A stretch of DNA of 64,000 bases, taken from positions 25,608,626-25,672,625 of the forward strand of contig CM060064.1 of NCBI GenBank assembly GCA_030533445.1, in the 5' to 3' direction. The number at the start of each line of letters is the position of its first letter. Position 1 is the stretch's first letter. Shown piece after piece: positions 32,960 through 43,311 of the stretch. The DNA comes from Cyprinodon diabolis (lineage: Eukaryota; Chordata; Actinopteri; Cyprinodontiformes; Cyprinodontidae). The position numbers and the translations under genes are program-made. Below the pieces are notes generated by a model that did not search any database, had not been told where the DNA came from, and saw only the letters and a list, made by a program, of their open reading frames with translations.

Positions 32960-32967
32960 ATTGTTTT

Positions 32968-33600
32968 CCATTGAACTCTATTTCTGCTGCAGGGATGGTC
33001 CTCTTCTTGCTAATCGGTCTGCTCATCCCCGGTGATCACTCAATGCATCCTCACACCGCACCTGGCTGCTGTTTGCTATTCTTCTGCCTCCTGTAGTGAG
33101 TTCTGCACTCTTTAGGTGTGCCTGCTTCCCTCAGCAGGTCTGTAAAACAGCTGATAGGCTGCTCCCATGTACACAAATCAACAGGTGGCCGTCATCAAGT
33201 TCATTGTCCTTAAAGTCCACAGTGAATAAAATCAATAAAATAGCAAAATCATGCAATGAACAAAAAAGTAATCATGCACAATCCAAAATATTTACTACAC
33301 TTTCAAAGTAATACCAATTTCCACTGTGTGACATAAGTTGAAAAATAGTGAGTTAAGATGGAAACAGCATGACAGTTAAAATAAAGTAAATAGAAAATTC
33401 TTTGGAAGAGAAAATGTAAAAAATTCTGAATATCGTTCTATGACAACTTGAATTTACAAGACAGCAACAACAAAGTGGCAGAAAGCAATATATGTTCTGA
33501 TAAACAACAGAAGCAGGAAGACTGATGAAACAGAACTCCTGGGATCATTGATCAATACTTTACTGCTGGGTGTTGAAATGGTGATGGCGACTGTCTCCCT
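32968..33600. other. Intergenic, nothing recognised
   Basis: Mixed-composition intergenic sequence without exon signals or repeat ends. Confidence 0.4.
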
Positions 33601-33616
33601 GAGCTTTTCTTCTTAG

Positions 33617-33631
33617 TGAGACAGACAGACA

Positions 33632-33675
<44 letters not shown>

Positions 33676-33930
33676 AACCCGTACAGCTTTTATTAGGGTC
33701 ATGTTTTGACTTCCATTCTCTATGGGCATTGTATCACAAACTCTAAACCCATCCCCATCTTCCCTAAAGCAAACCCTAGTCCTATGTCAAATCACATCTT
33801 ACCCTCTAACCTTGACCAGGTTTCCAGAAATTATGTTTTGTCTCATTAGGACTGCAGTTCAATCCCTATGAGGAACAGTGGTTCACACAAGGTCAGCCAT
33901 TATGACAGAAAAGGTCCCAAACGACACAAA
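33617..33930. repeat. (CA)n microsatellite with attached teleost repeat
   Basis: CAGA units, then about 20 CA units (to about 33674), followed by sequence with AACCCGTACAGCTTTTATTA, ATGGGCATTGTATCACAAAC and TCATTAGGACTGCAGTTCAA. I recognise this as a dispersed fish repeat that regularly adjoins (CA)n. Its class is unknown. Confidence 0.55.
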
Positions 33931-35605
33931 AAAACTAAATACACATACACACACACTCTGTGATTTTTCCATCCTTACTTCCAGAGGACATTTCGCTGAC
34001 TCACAGCATGCCCATTCCCTTGAGGCTTAATTTAAACTAACTAGAGCGACCACTTCTGTATTCCTGACCTCAAACTTAACCCAACCTTTGCTTTAACATC
34101 TCTCCGTCACAAGTCAGATAATTTATAAAGTGTTGACAACTTCTAATGTGAATCTTCATATTTTACATGCAATTAGTTGTTTAATGGTAATAATAATGAT
34201 GTGCCGTAAACCATACAGAAGTAGCTTAATAGACCACCCTAAAAACCTAATTAATCTAATTCAAACATTTTGATTTGCAATGACACATACAAAAACATAC
34301 ATAACTTAATGTATGAATGTATGCATATCACTTAAGTTAACCATTCTTATTCTCATCTTTCTCCTGAATACCAGTTTTGTCTAAAAATAAGAGCAAAATC
34401 AACTGAACCTCATCCCTTGTCTTCTATTTCTGTCTTGATGCCAGTCAGGGTGTGCTATAGGTGATGCTTTGGGCAAAAAAACATATATGTTTAATTATTC
34501 TAATTGCACCTTTCTATCCATTCTACCTCTGGCAGCATATACAAGTCTAAAGTAGTCTGATAATCATATTAATGTAGTGGACTTACATTGTGATCGGTTA
34601 GCTGATGAGACATTTATGTTGTTTTTATGTTTGTTTGCTTTTTTAGTTTGGTATAAATGTCCCTGTTTAACTTACAAAAAATACCTGGGCAATATTTTGA
34701 ACTCATTGCATGTGTTTTATCGAATATTTATTTTTCCTGATGTAATTTGTAATTGGCTCTACACAGAACATCTAGATCATAACGAAAATAAAGGCTATAT
34801 ACTTAGACACATATCTGTGTCTATGTATATATTATGTGTCCCACTTTATTGAGGTTATTGGATAAAATGACTTGGAATTAAAACTGTTTATTGAATATGA
34901 ATTCAAAATGCTAGTTATAATTTAAGCTAATACCAAAGTGCTTTAATGGCAGTGCAATGCTTTACTGAAAATTACTACTGCCAGGATCTGGTTTGTTAAG
35001 TTGAGAGTTAAGTTGTCAATGCCCTTTCTATGGAAGATCTCTGCTGGAGATGGGGCTGAGCTGCAGCAGGTGACACACCTGTATCAAGTTTACTAATGAC
35101 TGCCTTGCCGGGTATTTGAGGAGCAACACGACCACTAATCTCTTGATGTGTTCGAATCGTGCATTTTGTGTGGTAGTTGTTTATTTCTAGCTTTATACAT
35201 TAATTGTGAGGTTTGAAACTCTACCAGATGGGAGAACTTAAGCAAGCAAGCAGGAAGGAATGAATAATGGATTAGTGTGGTGATGATAGCCGGCCCCATT
35301 TTTTTTTTTTTTTGCTGTGTGAATAATGATTTAGGTGGTATTACCCAGACTTTTACACAATATCTCAGGTATGGTAATGTCAGTTAACGGTAAAGAATGT
35401 TTAATGTTTATAATTCAGATTTTCTTTTTATTTTACCAAGAATTGTGATATTTAAATGTACATGTTCTGTGTAATTTCTAAATAACATAAGCATGTACAA
35501 AACAATTTGATTTTGTCAAACGAGTTTTTAGCTTATTCATATTTGGTGCAATGGGATCCAGGAGGTGCTCTAAGCTACCATCGGTACAGAAAATATTTGT
35601 ATCTC
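33931..35605. other. Intergenic with possible LTR-like stretch
   Basis: Mostly AT-rich. The segment about 34978-35300 (GCTGCAGCAGGTGACACACC, then GGGTATTTGAGGAGCAACAC) has the look of a retroelement LTR or leader, but I could not define TG/CA ends or a duplication. A poly-T run lies at 35298-35314. Confidence 0.35.
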
Positions 35606-35611
35606 AGGCAA

Positions 35612-35770
35612 ACAATACAAACATAAAGCCCTTGGTCCCAATACTGAGCCTTGGGGGACACCACAAGCAATATTCAAGCATGACAACTGATAATCACAAT
35701 TGTTGTCTAAATAGCTCCTAATCCATTCCAAAACCACCTGTGTCTCAAATGACTTGCTGTGGCGACCCCT
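35612..35770 (-). pseudogene. LINE reverse-transcriptase fragment
   Basis: On the minus strand an uninterrupted stretch reads KSFETQVVLEWIRSYLDNN, then CDYQLSCLNIACGVPQGSVL, then GPR. GVPQGSVLGP (codons 35662-35633) is the hallmark RT motif of CR1/L2/Jockey-type non-LTR retrotransposons. No catalytic YADD box follows, so this is a short relic of about 50 codons. Confidence 0.75.
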
Positions 35771-37930
35771 GAATGAGCTTACAGCTTTCTTTTGTAATGT
35801 TTTTAGACTTTAGAAAATAAAGTATCCAAAGAAAACTCAATGAGAAAAAGAAGTGATAACTGTTGTTTTTCATGATCCAGCATGGTTTTGATTGTGGTGA
35901 TCACCAACCGCTGAACCACTGTTCGGTTTATTTTGTTTTTAGGCCCCTCTTCCCCTCAAAAACAGCATTGTAAGGCTGTGCAAACTGGAACGGATCAGAT
36001 TTATGAGTGTACTCTGGTTTATCCTGCAGGTGCTTTTGATTTGGCACATGGCTGGTAATAGTATGCATACAAGTGGCTAAGGTCTAACAAATCAATATTT
36101 GGGAGCCAACCTTACAAAGTCCTGATTTAATTCCTTAAGAAATTTTTTCCATAGCTGTAATGACACATATGGGCGAGCTCTCCCACCTGTTTGATGCTTT
36201 TAGATCAGTTATATCATGAAATATGCGATGAAAGCTCAGCAGCAAACACTAAAATATTGTAGTTTCACCCAAGACAAACACTTTAAAATGCAACTTAACC
36301 AAAAAAATAAATAAAATAAGTATTAGAACTACAAAATATAAAAGACACAATCAACAAAATATCCGTGCCTTTTTTAGATTCAGTGATTACTGTATATTTT
36401 ATTGATCGCATACAGGAGTAGCATAGTCTGATTTACCAAGTTGTGTATTTTTCTTAAATATTATAAACCTGTCCCTTTTAAACTAAATTTGTGACACCAT
36501 TGTAATCTCACTTTGTCTCTTTCATGCAAAAGAGCACTTTTCAAGTTCTCAAAGGAGTTTGATAACTATACAAAACATTTTCCTCGGAAAATGACATCCT
36601 CTGTAAATGTATCATACAAACCTTTACTCTTACTCTGATAACAGCATGTACATTGATCTGATCCGTCAGTGTTACAGACTGGAGAAAGAAAGTAAATTAA
36701 CAGAATGTTTTATCTCTGTCGGCCTTCATTACAAAAGCTTATTCATTTATACCATCACACCCTGGGTATAATAGTTAAGTTATACCTTCAATTACTGCCG
36801 TCACTTCAACCTCCCAAATATTTAACCTACTCATGAAATCACATTTTTTTTATCTGAGTTTCAAACATGTCAGGTGAGTAAAAGACTAGTGTAAACTTAT
36901 GAGCTGGGAGCAGTTGAGCTTAATTTTATATGAGCAAGCACTGTTTTGGTTACTTAGTCTGGCAAAGTTAAAACAGAAGCTGAAAACATGGCTTTGGGCA
37001 AAGTATGGTTGAGCCAGGGAGCAATCTGATACATTCTTAATGTAGAAAAAAAATACTGCTTAATGCAGCTTTAATGATGGTGACTGCCACTATAACTTAC
37101 TCCATTTTTCACTTGTGTCCAGACATAAGCAAGCTGTTGAACCATCATGTTAGAGTGCTTCTTCTTCATCTTCCTGTTTATTAATTTTGTTCCCTTTTTT
37201 TCTCTTTAACGTAACAACCCCCCGAGAAAGGCTTTCTTCTCCACTTTGAGACAGAGCATTTTTCTCTGCAACCTTATCAATTAAAAAGCAGGAAATAATG
37301 TATACCACCCGCAGTTATTTACCATTTTGTAATTCTGTGCCATTTATCAATACAAGCCTCTACAGCCTGTATTTACATAAAACTGTAACTGCATTGCTTT
37401 ATCATTTAATTGGTCTCCTGTGAGGAAGACACCTTAACATGCAAAAAAAAATACTGAAACTGCGAAGCACAACTGAGTACACAGGCAGAGAAGATATTGA
37501 ATTCACAAGTGGCTGACAACCAAAGTACTCTGGCTCCAAGAGCTTTCTAATCTCTTCAGCCCAATGTATTTTTGTTACAGTCAACTCCATAGCCTATAGG
37601 CAATAAACTTCAGAAAACAGGAACTACAGGAGAAATGGTCACAGAAAAAAATGTTTTAAGCTAAAATATATAATATTGCTAAGAACCAATTACATCATAT
37701 AAACAATTCACACAAACTGTGCATGTTTTTGATGTTGACCTATACCAAGACCTTTAATGTAAACTGCAAAAATACGATTTATAGAGTTTAAAACTCTGGA
37801 TTGAGGTTACCAGAGGAAGTGCAAAGGTAAACAAACAAACAGCTCTAAAAATTTACTGTATTAAGCAATAGAAAACATAACAATGTGAATTATATGTTCT
37901 GCTTAAGTCCATAGATCACAATCTAAATAA
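35771..37930. other. Intergenic, nothing recognised
   Basis: AT-rich sequence with no exon, repeat end or RNA gene that I can support. Confidence 0.45.
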
Positions 37931-37933
37931 TTA

Positions 37934-37965
37934 CACACTGAAACAAAAACATTTGTTTCAGTGTG
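37934..37965. repeat. Perfect 14-bp hairpin
   Basis: CACACTGAAACAAA (37934-37947), loop AACA, then the exact complement (37952-37965). It lies about 90 bp left of a long (AT)n tract; it may be the core of a small fold-back element. Confidence 0.85.
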
Positions 37966-38049
37966 CATTTTTCTACAGGCCAATACAATTTACTGCAGCG
38001 AAGTAGAAATTCAGCCACATACCACCTTAGGGAATAAAGGTTGCCAAAG

Positions 38050-38053
<4 letters not shown>

Positions 38054-38121
<68 letters not shown>
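38054..38121. repeat. (AT)n microsatellite
   Basis: About 33 uninterrupted AT units, followed by poly-T and a G-rich run. It is likely to form a cruciform and to be length-polymorphic. Confidence 0.95.
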
Positions 38122-38130
<9 letters not shown>

Positions 38131-38169
38131 TTGGAGGGGGTGGGGGTGTCACTGTAAGATTAAAATTTC

Positions 38170-38389
38170 TTAATGCACTAGTTTGTACAAACTACTTTGC
38201 CGCAAACCACAAAACGCGCAAAACCATCATTTAAATAGGGCGTCTCCAACAGTTTTGCACCTGCCACCAGTTACGCAATCGCTCTTGTTAAATCACCCGC
38301 AAACCATGGTTCAGCCCCTCGCGCAAAATTCCAGTTTGCGAGTGCAAATTACTGCACGCAAAATTGGATCTTAATAAATCCGGCCCTCA
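38170..38389 (-). repeat. CpG-containing MITE-like fragment
   Basis: On the minus strand it starts GGGCCGGATTTATTAAGATC and runs through TTGCGTGCAGTAATTTGCAC, GGTTTGCGGGTG and AACTGGTGGCAGGTGCAAAA. These are words I associate with a common teleost MITE. The other end is not defined and no open frame exists. Confidence 0.45.
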
Positions 38390-38637
38390 GTGTCGTTGTG
38401 TCCTTGGGCAAGACACTTCACCTGCATTGTCTACTGATGGTGGTCAGAGGGCCTGGAGGCGCCAGTGTATGGCAGCCCCGCTTCTGTCAGTGAGCCACAG
38501 GGCAGCTGTGGCTACAATGTAGCTTGCCACCATCAGTGTGTGCGTGAATGGATGAATGAAGGTAGTGTAAAGCGCTTTGGTCAGGTCTCCTGACTTGAAT
38601 AAAGGCGCTATATAAGTACATGCCATTTACCATTTAG
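38390..38637 (+). repeat. Teleost SINE-like repeat
   Basis: Begins GTGTCCTTGGGCAAGACACT, continues GGCAGCTGTGGCTACAATGT and GTGTAAAGCGCTTTGGTC, and ends GGCGCTATATAAGTACATG then CCATTTACCATTT. This is a very common percomorph repeat; the related copy at 16831-17103 is older. The tRNA-like head is not visible, so it is 5'-truncated. Confidence 0.7.
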
Positions 38638-38981
38638 AGACTTTATAGAAATACTTTGCCAAGTGCGACTTCTATGAACACAAAAACCTTAAGAGAGTAA
38701 AGTGAAAAGAAAAAAGGGAATTAATTGAGATGAGAGAGATAAGAGAGAGTAAAAAAAGGAAAAGCAAATTTCCTACAGCAACCTCTAACAGCATGAATAC
38801 ATAGGATTACCTAGACAGTCTTCACAGGTGAAAATGTAAGCTGGTTCCACTAGGGAGGAGTCTAATAACTAAAAGATCTAGCAAGTTTTTCTTCTTTTAC
38901 AAAGTTTAGAAAACACTAGTAAACATGCAGTGTGAGAGTGAAAGTTTATGGTGGGAAAATGTCATGTAATCATAGCTCATA

Positions 38982-40593
38982 CAGGTGCTGGTCATAAAAT
39001 TAGAATATCATGAAAAAGTAGATTGATTTCAGTAATTCCATTTAAAAAGTGAAACTTGTATATTATATTCATACATTACATACAAACTCATATATTTCAG
39101 ATGTTTATTTTGTTTAATTTTGATGATTACAAATGACAACAAATGAAAATCTCAAATTCATCATATCAGAAAATTAGAATATTCTGAAAAGGTTCAAAAT
39201 TGATGGCCCCTGGTGCCACACTCTAATCAGCTAATTAACTCAAACCACCAGCAAAAGCCTTTAAATGGTCTTTCAGTCTAGTTCTATAGGCTACACAATC
39301 ATGGGGAAGACTGCTGACTTGACAGTTGTCCAAAAGACGACCATCGACACCTTGCACAAGGAGGGCAAGACACAAAAGGTCATCGCTAAAGAGGCTGGCT
39401 GTTCACAGAGCTCAGTGTCCAAGCACATTAATAGAGAGGCGAAGGGAAGGAAAAGATGTGGTCGAAAAAAGTGTACAAGCAAGAGAGATAACCGCACCCT
39501 GGAGAGGATTGTGAAACAAAACCCATTCAAAAATGTGGGGGAGATTCACAAAGAGTGGACTGCAGCTGGAGTGAGTGCTTCAAGAACCACCACACACAGA
39601 CGTATGAAAGACATGGGTTTCTGCTGTCGCATTCCTTGTGTCAAGCCACTCTTGAACCACAGACAGCGTCAGAAGCGTCTTGCCTGGGCTAAAGAGAAAC
39701 AGGACTGGACTGCTGGTGAGTGGTCCAAAGTCATGTTCTCTGATGAAAGTAAATTTTGCATTTCCTTTGGAAATCAAGGTCCCAGAGTCTGGAGGAAAAG
39801 AAGAGAGGCACTTCATCCACGTTGCTTGAAGTCCAGTGTAAAGTTTCCACAGTCAGTGATGGTTTGGGGTGCCATGTCATCTGCTGGTGTTGGTCCATTG
39901 TGTTTTCTGAGGTCCAGGGTCAACGCAGCCACATACCAGGAAGTTTTAGAGCACTTCATGCTTCCTGCAGCTGACCAACTTTTTGGAGATGCAGATTTCA
40001 TTTTCCAACAGGACTTGGCACCTGCACACAGTGCCAAAGCTACCAGTACCTGGTTGAAGGACCATGGTATCCCTGTTCTTAATTGGCCAGCAAACTCTCC
40101 TGACCTTAACCCCATAGAAAATCTATGGGGTATTGTGAAGAAGAAGATGCAATACACCAGACCCAACAATTCAGAAGAGCTAAAAGCCACTATTAGAGCA
40201 ACCTGGGCTATCATAACACCTGAGCAGTGCCACAGACTGATCGACTCCATGCCACGCCGCATTGCTGCAGTAATACAGGCCAAAGGAGGCCCAACTAAAT
40301 ACTGAGTGCTGTACATGCTCATACTTTTCATGTTCATACTTTTCAGTTGGCCAACATTTCTATAAATCCTTTGTTTTTATTGGTCTTCAGTAATATTCTA
40401 ATTTTCTGATATGATGAATTTGAGATTTTCATTTGTTGTCATTTGTAATCATCAAAATTAAACAAAATAAACATCTGAAATATATGAGTTTGTATGTAAT
40501 GTATGAATATAATATACAAGTTTCACTTTTTAAATGGAATTACTGAAATCAATCTACTTTTTCATGATATTCTAATTTTATGACCAGCACCTG
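38982..40593 (+). mobile_element. Complete Tc1-like transposon (DD34E), element 2, long identical TIRs
   Basis: 1612 bp between TA dinucleotides (38980-38981 and 40594-40595). The left arm, 38982-39183, and the right arm, 40392-40593, are each 202 bp and, compared base by base, exact reverse complements. They begin CAGGTGCTGGTCATAAAATT. Long arms with inner direct-repeat-like words (TAGAATAT near both the outer and inner edge) are the IR/DR layout of several Tc1 families. The gene is intact. Confidence 0.96.
39301..40305 (+). CDS. Tc1 transposase, open frame, 334 aa
   Basis: Transposase for the surrounding element. The N-terminal helix-turn-helix DNA-binding half includes TQKVIAKEAGCSQSSVSKHI and a basic GRKRCGRKKC stretch at about residues 49-58. 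The catalytic triad is D148 (MFSDESKF), D238 (FQQDLAPAH) and E273 ([11 protein letters not shown]), with 34 residues between the last two. The C-terminus is AAVIQAKGGPTKY. The start at 39301 (MGKTADL) is the family start; an in-frame ATG 12 codons upstream adds unrelated residues. No stop or frameshift. With the identical repeats, this copy looks recent. Confidence 0.95.
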   Translation: MGKTADLTVVQKTTIDTLHKEGKTQKVIAKEAGCSQSSVSKHINREAKGRKRCGRKKCTSKRDNRTLERIVKQNPFKNVGEIHKEWTAAGVSASRTTTHRRMKDMGFCCRIPCVKPLLNHRQRQKRLAWAKEKQDWTAGEWSKVMFSDESKFCISFGNQGPRVWRKRREALHPRCLKSSVKFPQSVMVWGAMSSAGVGPLCFLRSRVNAATYQEVLEHFMLPAADQLFGDADFIFQQDLAPAHSAKATSTWLKDHGIPVLNWPANSPDLNPIENLWGIVKKKMQYTRPNNSEELKATIRATWAIITPEQCHRLIDSMPRRIAAVIQAKGGPTKY

Positions 40594-40595
40594 TA

Positions 40596-43163
40596 TATGG
40601 AGCTTGATTAGTAAGTGTTATCATATTGGGGGAATTTATATTCTACACTACATGCAATCAAGGAGTAGAAGGTGAGCCAGAAGAATAATTAACCCATTGG
40701 AATTAAATTTCATGTCAAACAAAACCTTAGAAATAGTGCTTAGTATACAGAGCTCTCATCACACCTGTCGCAGCGAGCACAAGAATTTACCTGTTCTCTG
40801 GATTTGTCTGTGTTTGTGTTTTTTCGTGGGCTCCAGCTCAGTTAACCTTTTGTCAGTCTGTTCATTCATTCTACAGTAATGCCTTGCCATTTTGTTTTCA
40901 TACTCCCAGCTCATACATAAAGAAATGTGTACCTAACTACATTATATACTGTAATACTTAAATATTATTATATCAGTTACATATCTTGATGAATTATGGG
41001 GATTCATTGTTATTCTGATAGTTTCATGGACCAGGTAACCCCTAATCAAGCAAGTAAGCAATGCAACCATTTTAGAAAATAACAATACATCATTGCGGGT
41101 CAAAGAGGGTACTGCACAATGTCCTCAAGGTAGTAACAAACTGATGCGCAGTCAGTTTGTGTAATGCAAAGTTCCCACACAAGTTCAAGCAGGAAAACCC
41201 GGAAAACTGCGAAAATGTGAAGTATCAAAGTGGTGATAGCATGGTCATGCTTTTCTGCTTCAAATCACAGGTACCTATATATTACATCTTTTTTTTCCAA
41301 TTCTCATTTGAAAGGATTGTGTTTTTCTTCCGTTTAGAAGCACCATTTTAGACCACACAACTGTTTTTGTTAGTTTTATTTCTTCTCACTTTTCTGTCTT
41401 CGCCAGTAACTTTTTCTTTACATCTCTTCACATCTTTCTCTTCTACCTACAATAGATTTAGATTGACTATCGGTATTAGAGTAGAGGAGGCAGGAAATTG
41501 GCTGTAAAAATGGGTCCTCCAATGGGAAATACCCACAGCTGTATTAAGATCTCATCTCCCTGTCTTTTAAACCACTCTTATTCTCCAGCTAATTATTTTG
41601 AAGCCAGCCTGTATATCCCAGAAGAGATCAGGGACTACTCATTGAATAAGGCCGCAGTTACAAAAATATCTCTTTTATCAATCTTTGGGAGACAAAAATG
41701 TGTTTCCACCCTCTCCCCTGCCTTGCTCAATCTGTTACAGTCCTGTACTTTTTCTTGATTTCCTGCTTCATCAAAGCTTTACTGCTTGTTTCTTTTCATT
41801 AGTTAAGCAACAGGGTAAAAAAAAGGACAATTGACAAAGCTTGTGAGGATTCACATCGTGTCACAGGGCTTAATCCATAGAGCCACTAGGATTTCTCCTT
41901 GTACTGCAGTATCGTGATATGCTTACTCAGAGCATGGTATTTAGAGAGGTGAAGACCCAACGTGGCAGATACTGTTCCATTCTGTCAGGCTGTTTGTCAT
42001 CTGAACCCAAATTATCGAATAGAAGCACAGCGTGTGAGGCGGCAGCTCAAAGAAGTATTCATTGAGGTAAGCCGCAGCACACTGAAAGCAATTTACTGAA
42101 ACATGCCATTTTTAGCTGCTAATCTCAGGCTCGTATGTCACACTGCAGGAAGCAGATTTAAAGTGTCATCACCACAGCACACTTTAACAGAGACTTTTAA
42201 AACCTGTTTTTTTGCTATAGTTTACAATTCTAGGTGTGTCTACTATCACCATGTCATTTGTTTATCTATAACATTTCATAGTAAAAGATTAGTTAAAAAA
42301 AAGATTAGTTTTCAACATTGTTCCAAGAGAAAGTGATAGTCTTCTCTGTAGAAGTACATCCATACATAGTCTTTAATTAATGCAATATCTATTGTTATTA
42401 TAGTTTCAAAAACCAAGAAATAAATGTAAATAAATTAATAATCACATTCAGACCTCAAGATAGCTTTTTCTTGTTGCATCAGTGAAAACAGACAATGGAA
42501 CTAATGAGGGGAGATTTCACAACATTTACAGCTATTATTTGAGTGGGAATGGCATATACATTCAAATTACATGAGCAGGTAATACAAGCTTAATTAACCA
42601 CTAAGTAGTGAGCTGCTACAGCAGCCATCTGGACTGAGATGTATAGTAATATGGCATGCTTTATTAAGGGAAAGTCCAACTCTAGTCAACAATGTGTTTC
42701 TTATGAATAATGAAGGTCTGTGGTCTGTATTATTACATTTAGAATGAATACAAAATTTAATTTGTTCAATAATTTGAACAGTTAGACAACACCAGTTATA
42801 GTCTTAAAATAACTGCAAACTATCCCTTCTAGAACATATGCCTTAATTTGAAAAATTTGCAACCTTTTTGTTTTTAATATTATTGATATGTAACCAGATA
42901 TATTTTATAAACTTTTCCAGTTCTTAACAATTTAATAACTTTTTGCATAAAGACAAAACTTCCCCCTTTCCCCATTGGTCATAATGAGTGGGAGGGGGAG
43001 GCTTTAGTGATTTTGCAGGAATATGGTACAAAACCAAAGTTAAACATTTATGTTCAACTTCGTCATAAGACATTGTTTGCCACAGTTAGATTCAATATGT
43101 CATTGCTAAGTTAAGTCTTTGTTAAGTTAAGTTAGGTGGGTGTTGGTGACTTAATTGTTTCAA
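40596..43163. other. Intergenic, nothing recognised
   Basis: AT-rich intergenic sequence. A donor-like GAG|GTAAGC at about 42067 follows a short GC-richer stretch, but no coding frame or acceptor supports an exon. Confidence 0.45.
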
Positions 43164-43311
43164 CTTTTTGTCATGGTTTTGGTTATGTTATGCTTTACTT
43201 TGCTCCTTGTTTTCTAGTTTTTATTGGTTTAATTCATATTTTGTTGTATTTCTAGATGTATGTTAGTTCTCATGTTGTCCTCTGTTGCCCTCTTGTGTGT
43301 GTGTGTTCCTT

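Noticed and set aside
39813..40337. 174-codon minus-strand frame
   Set aside because: Antisense shadow of the Tc1 transposase at 39301-40305.
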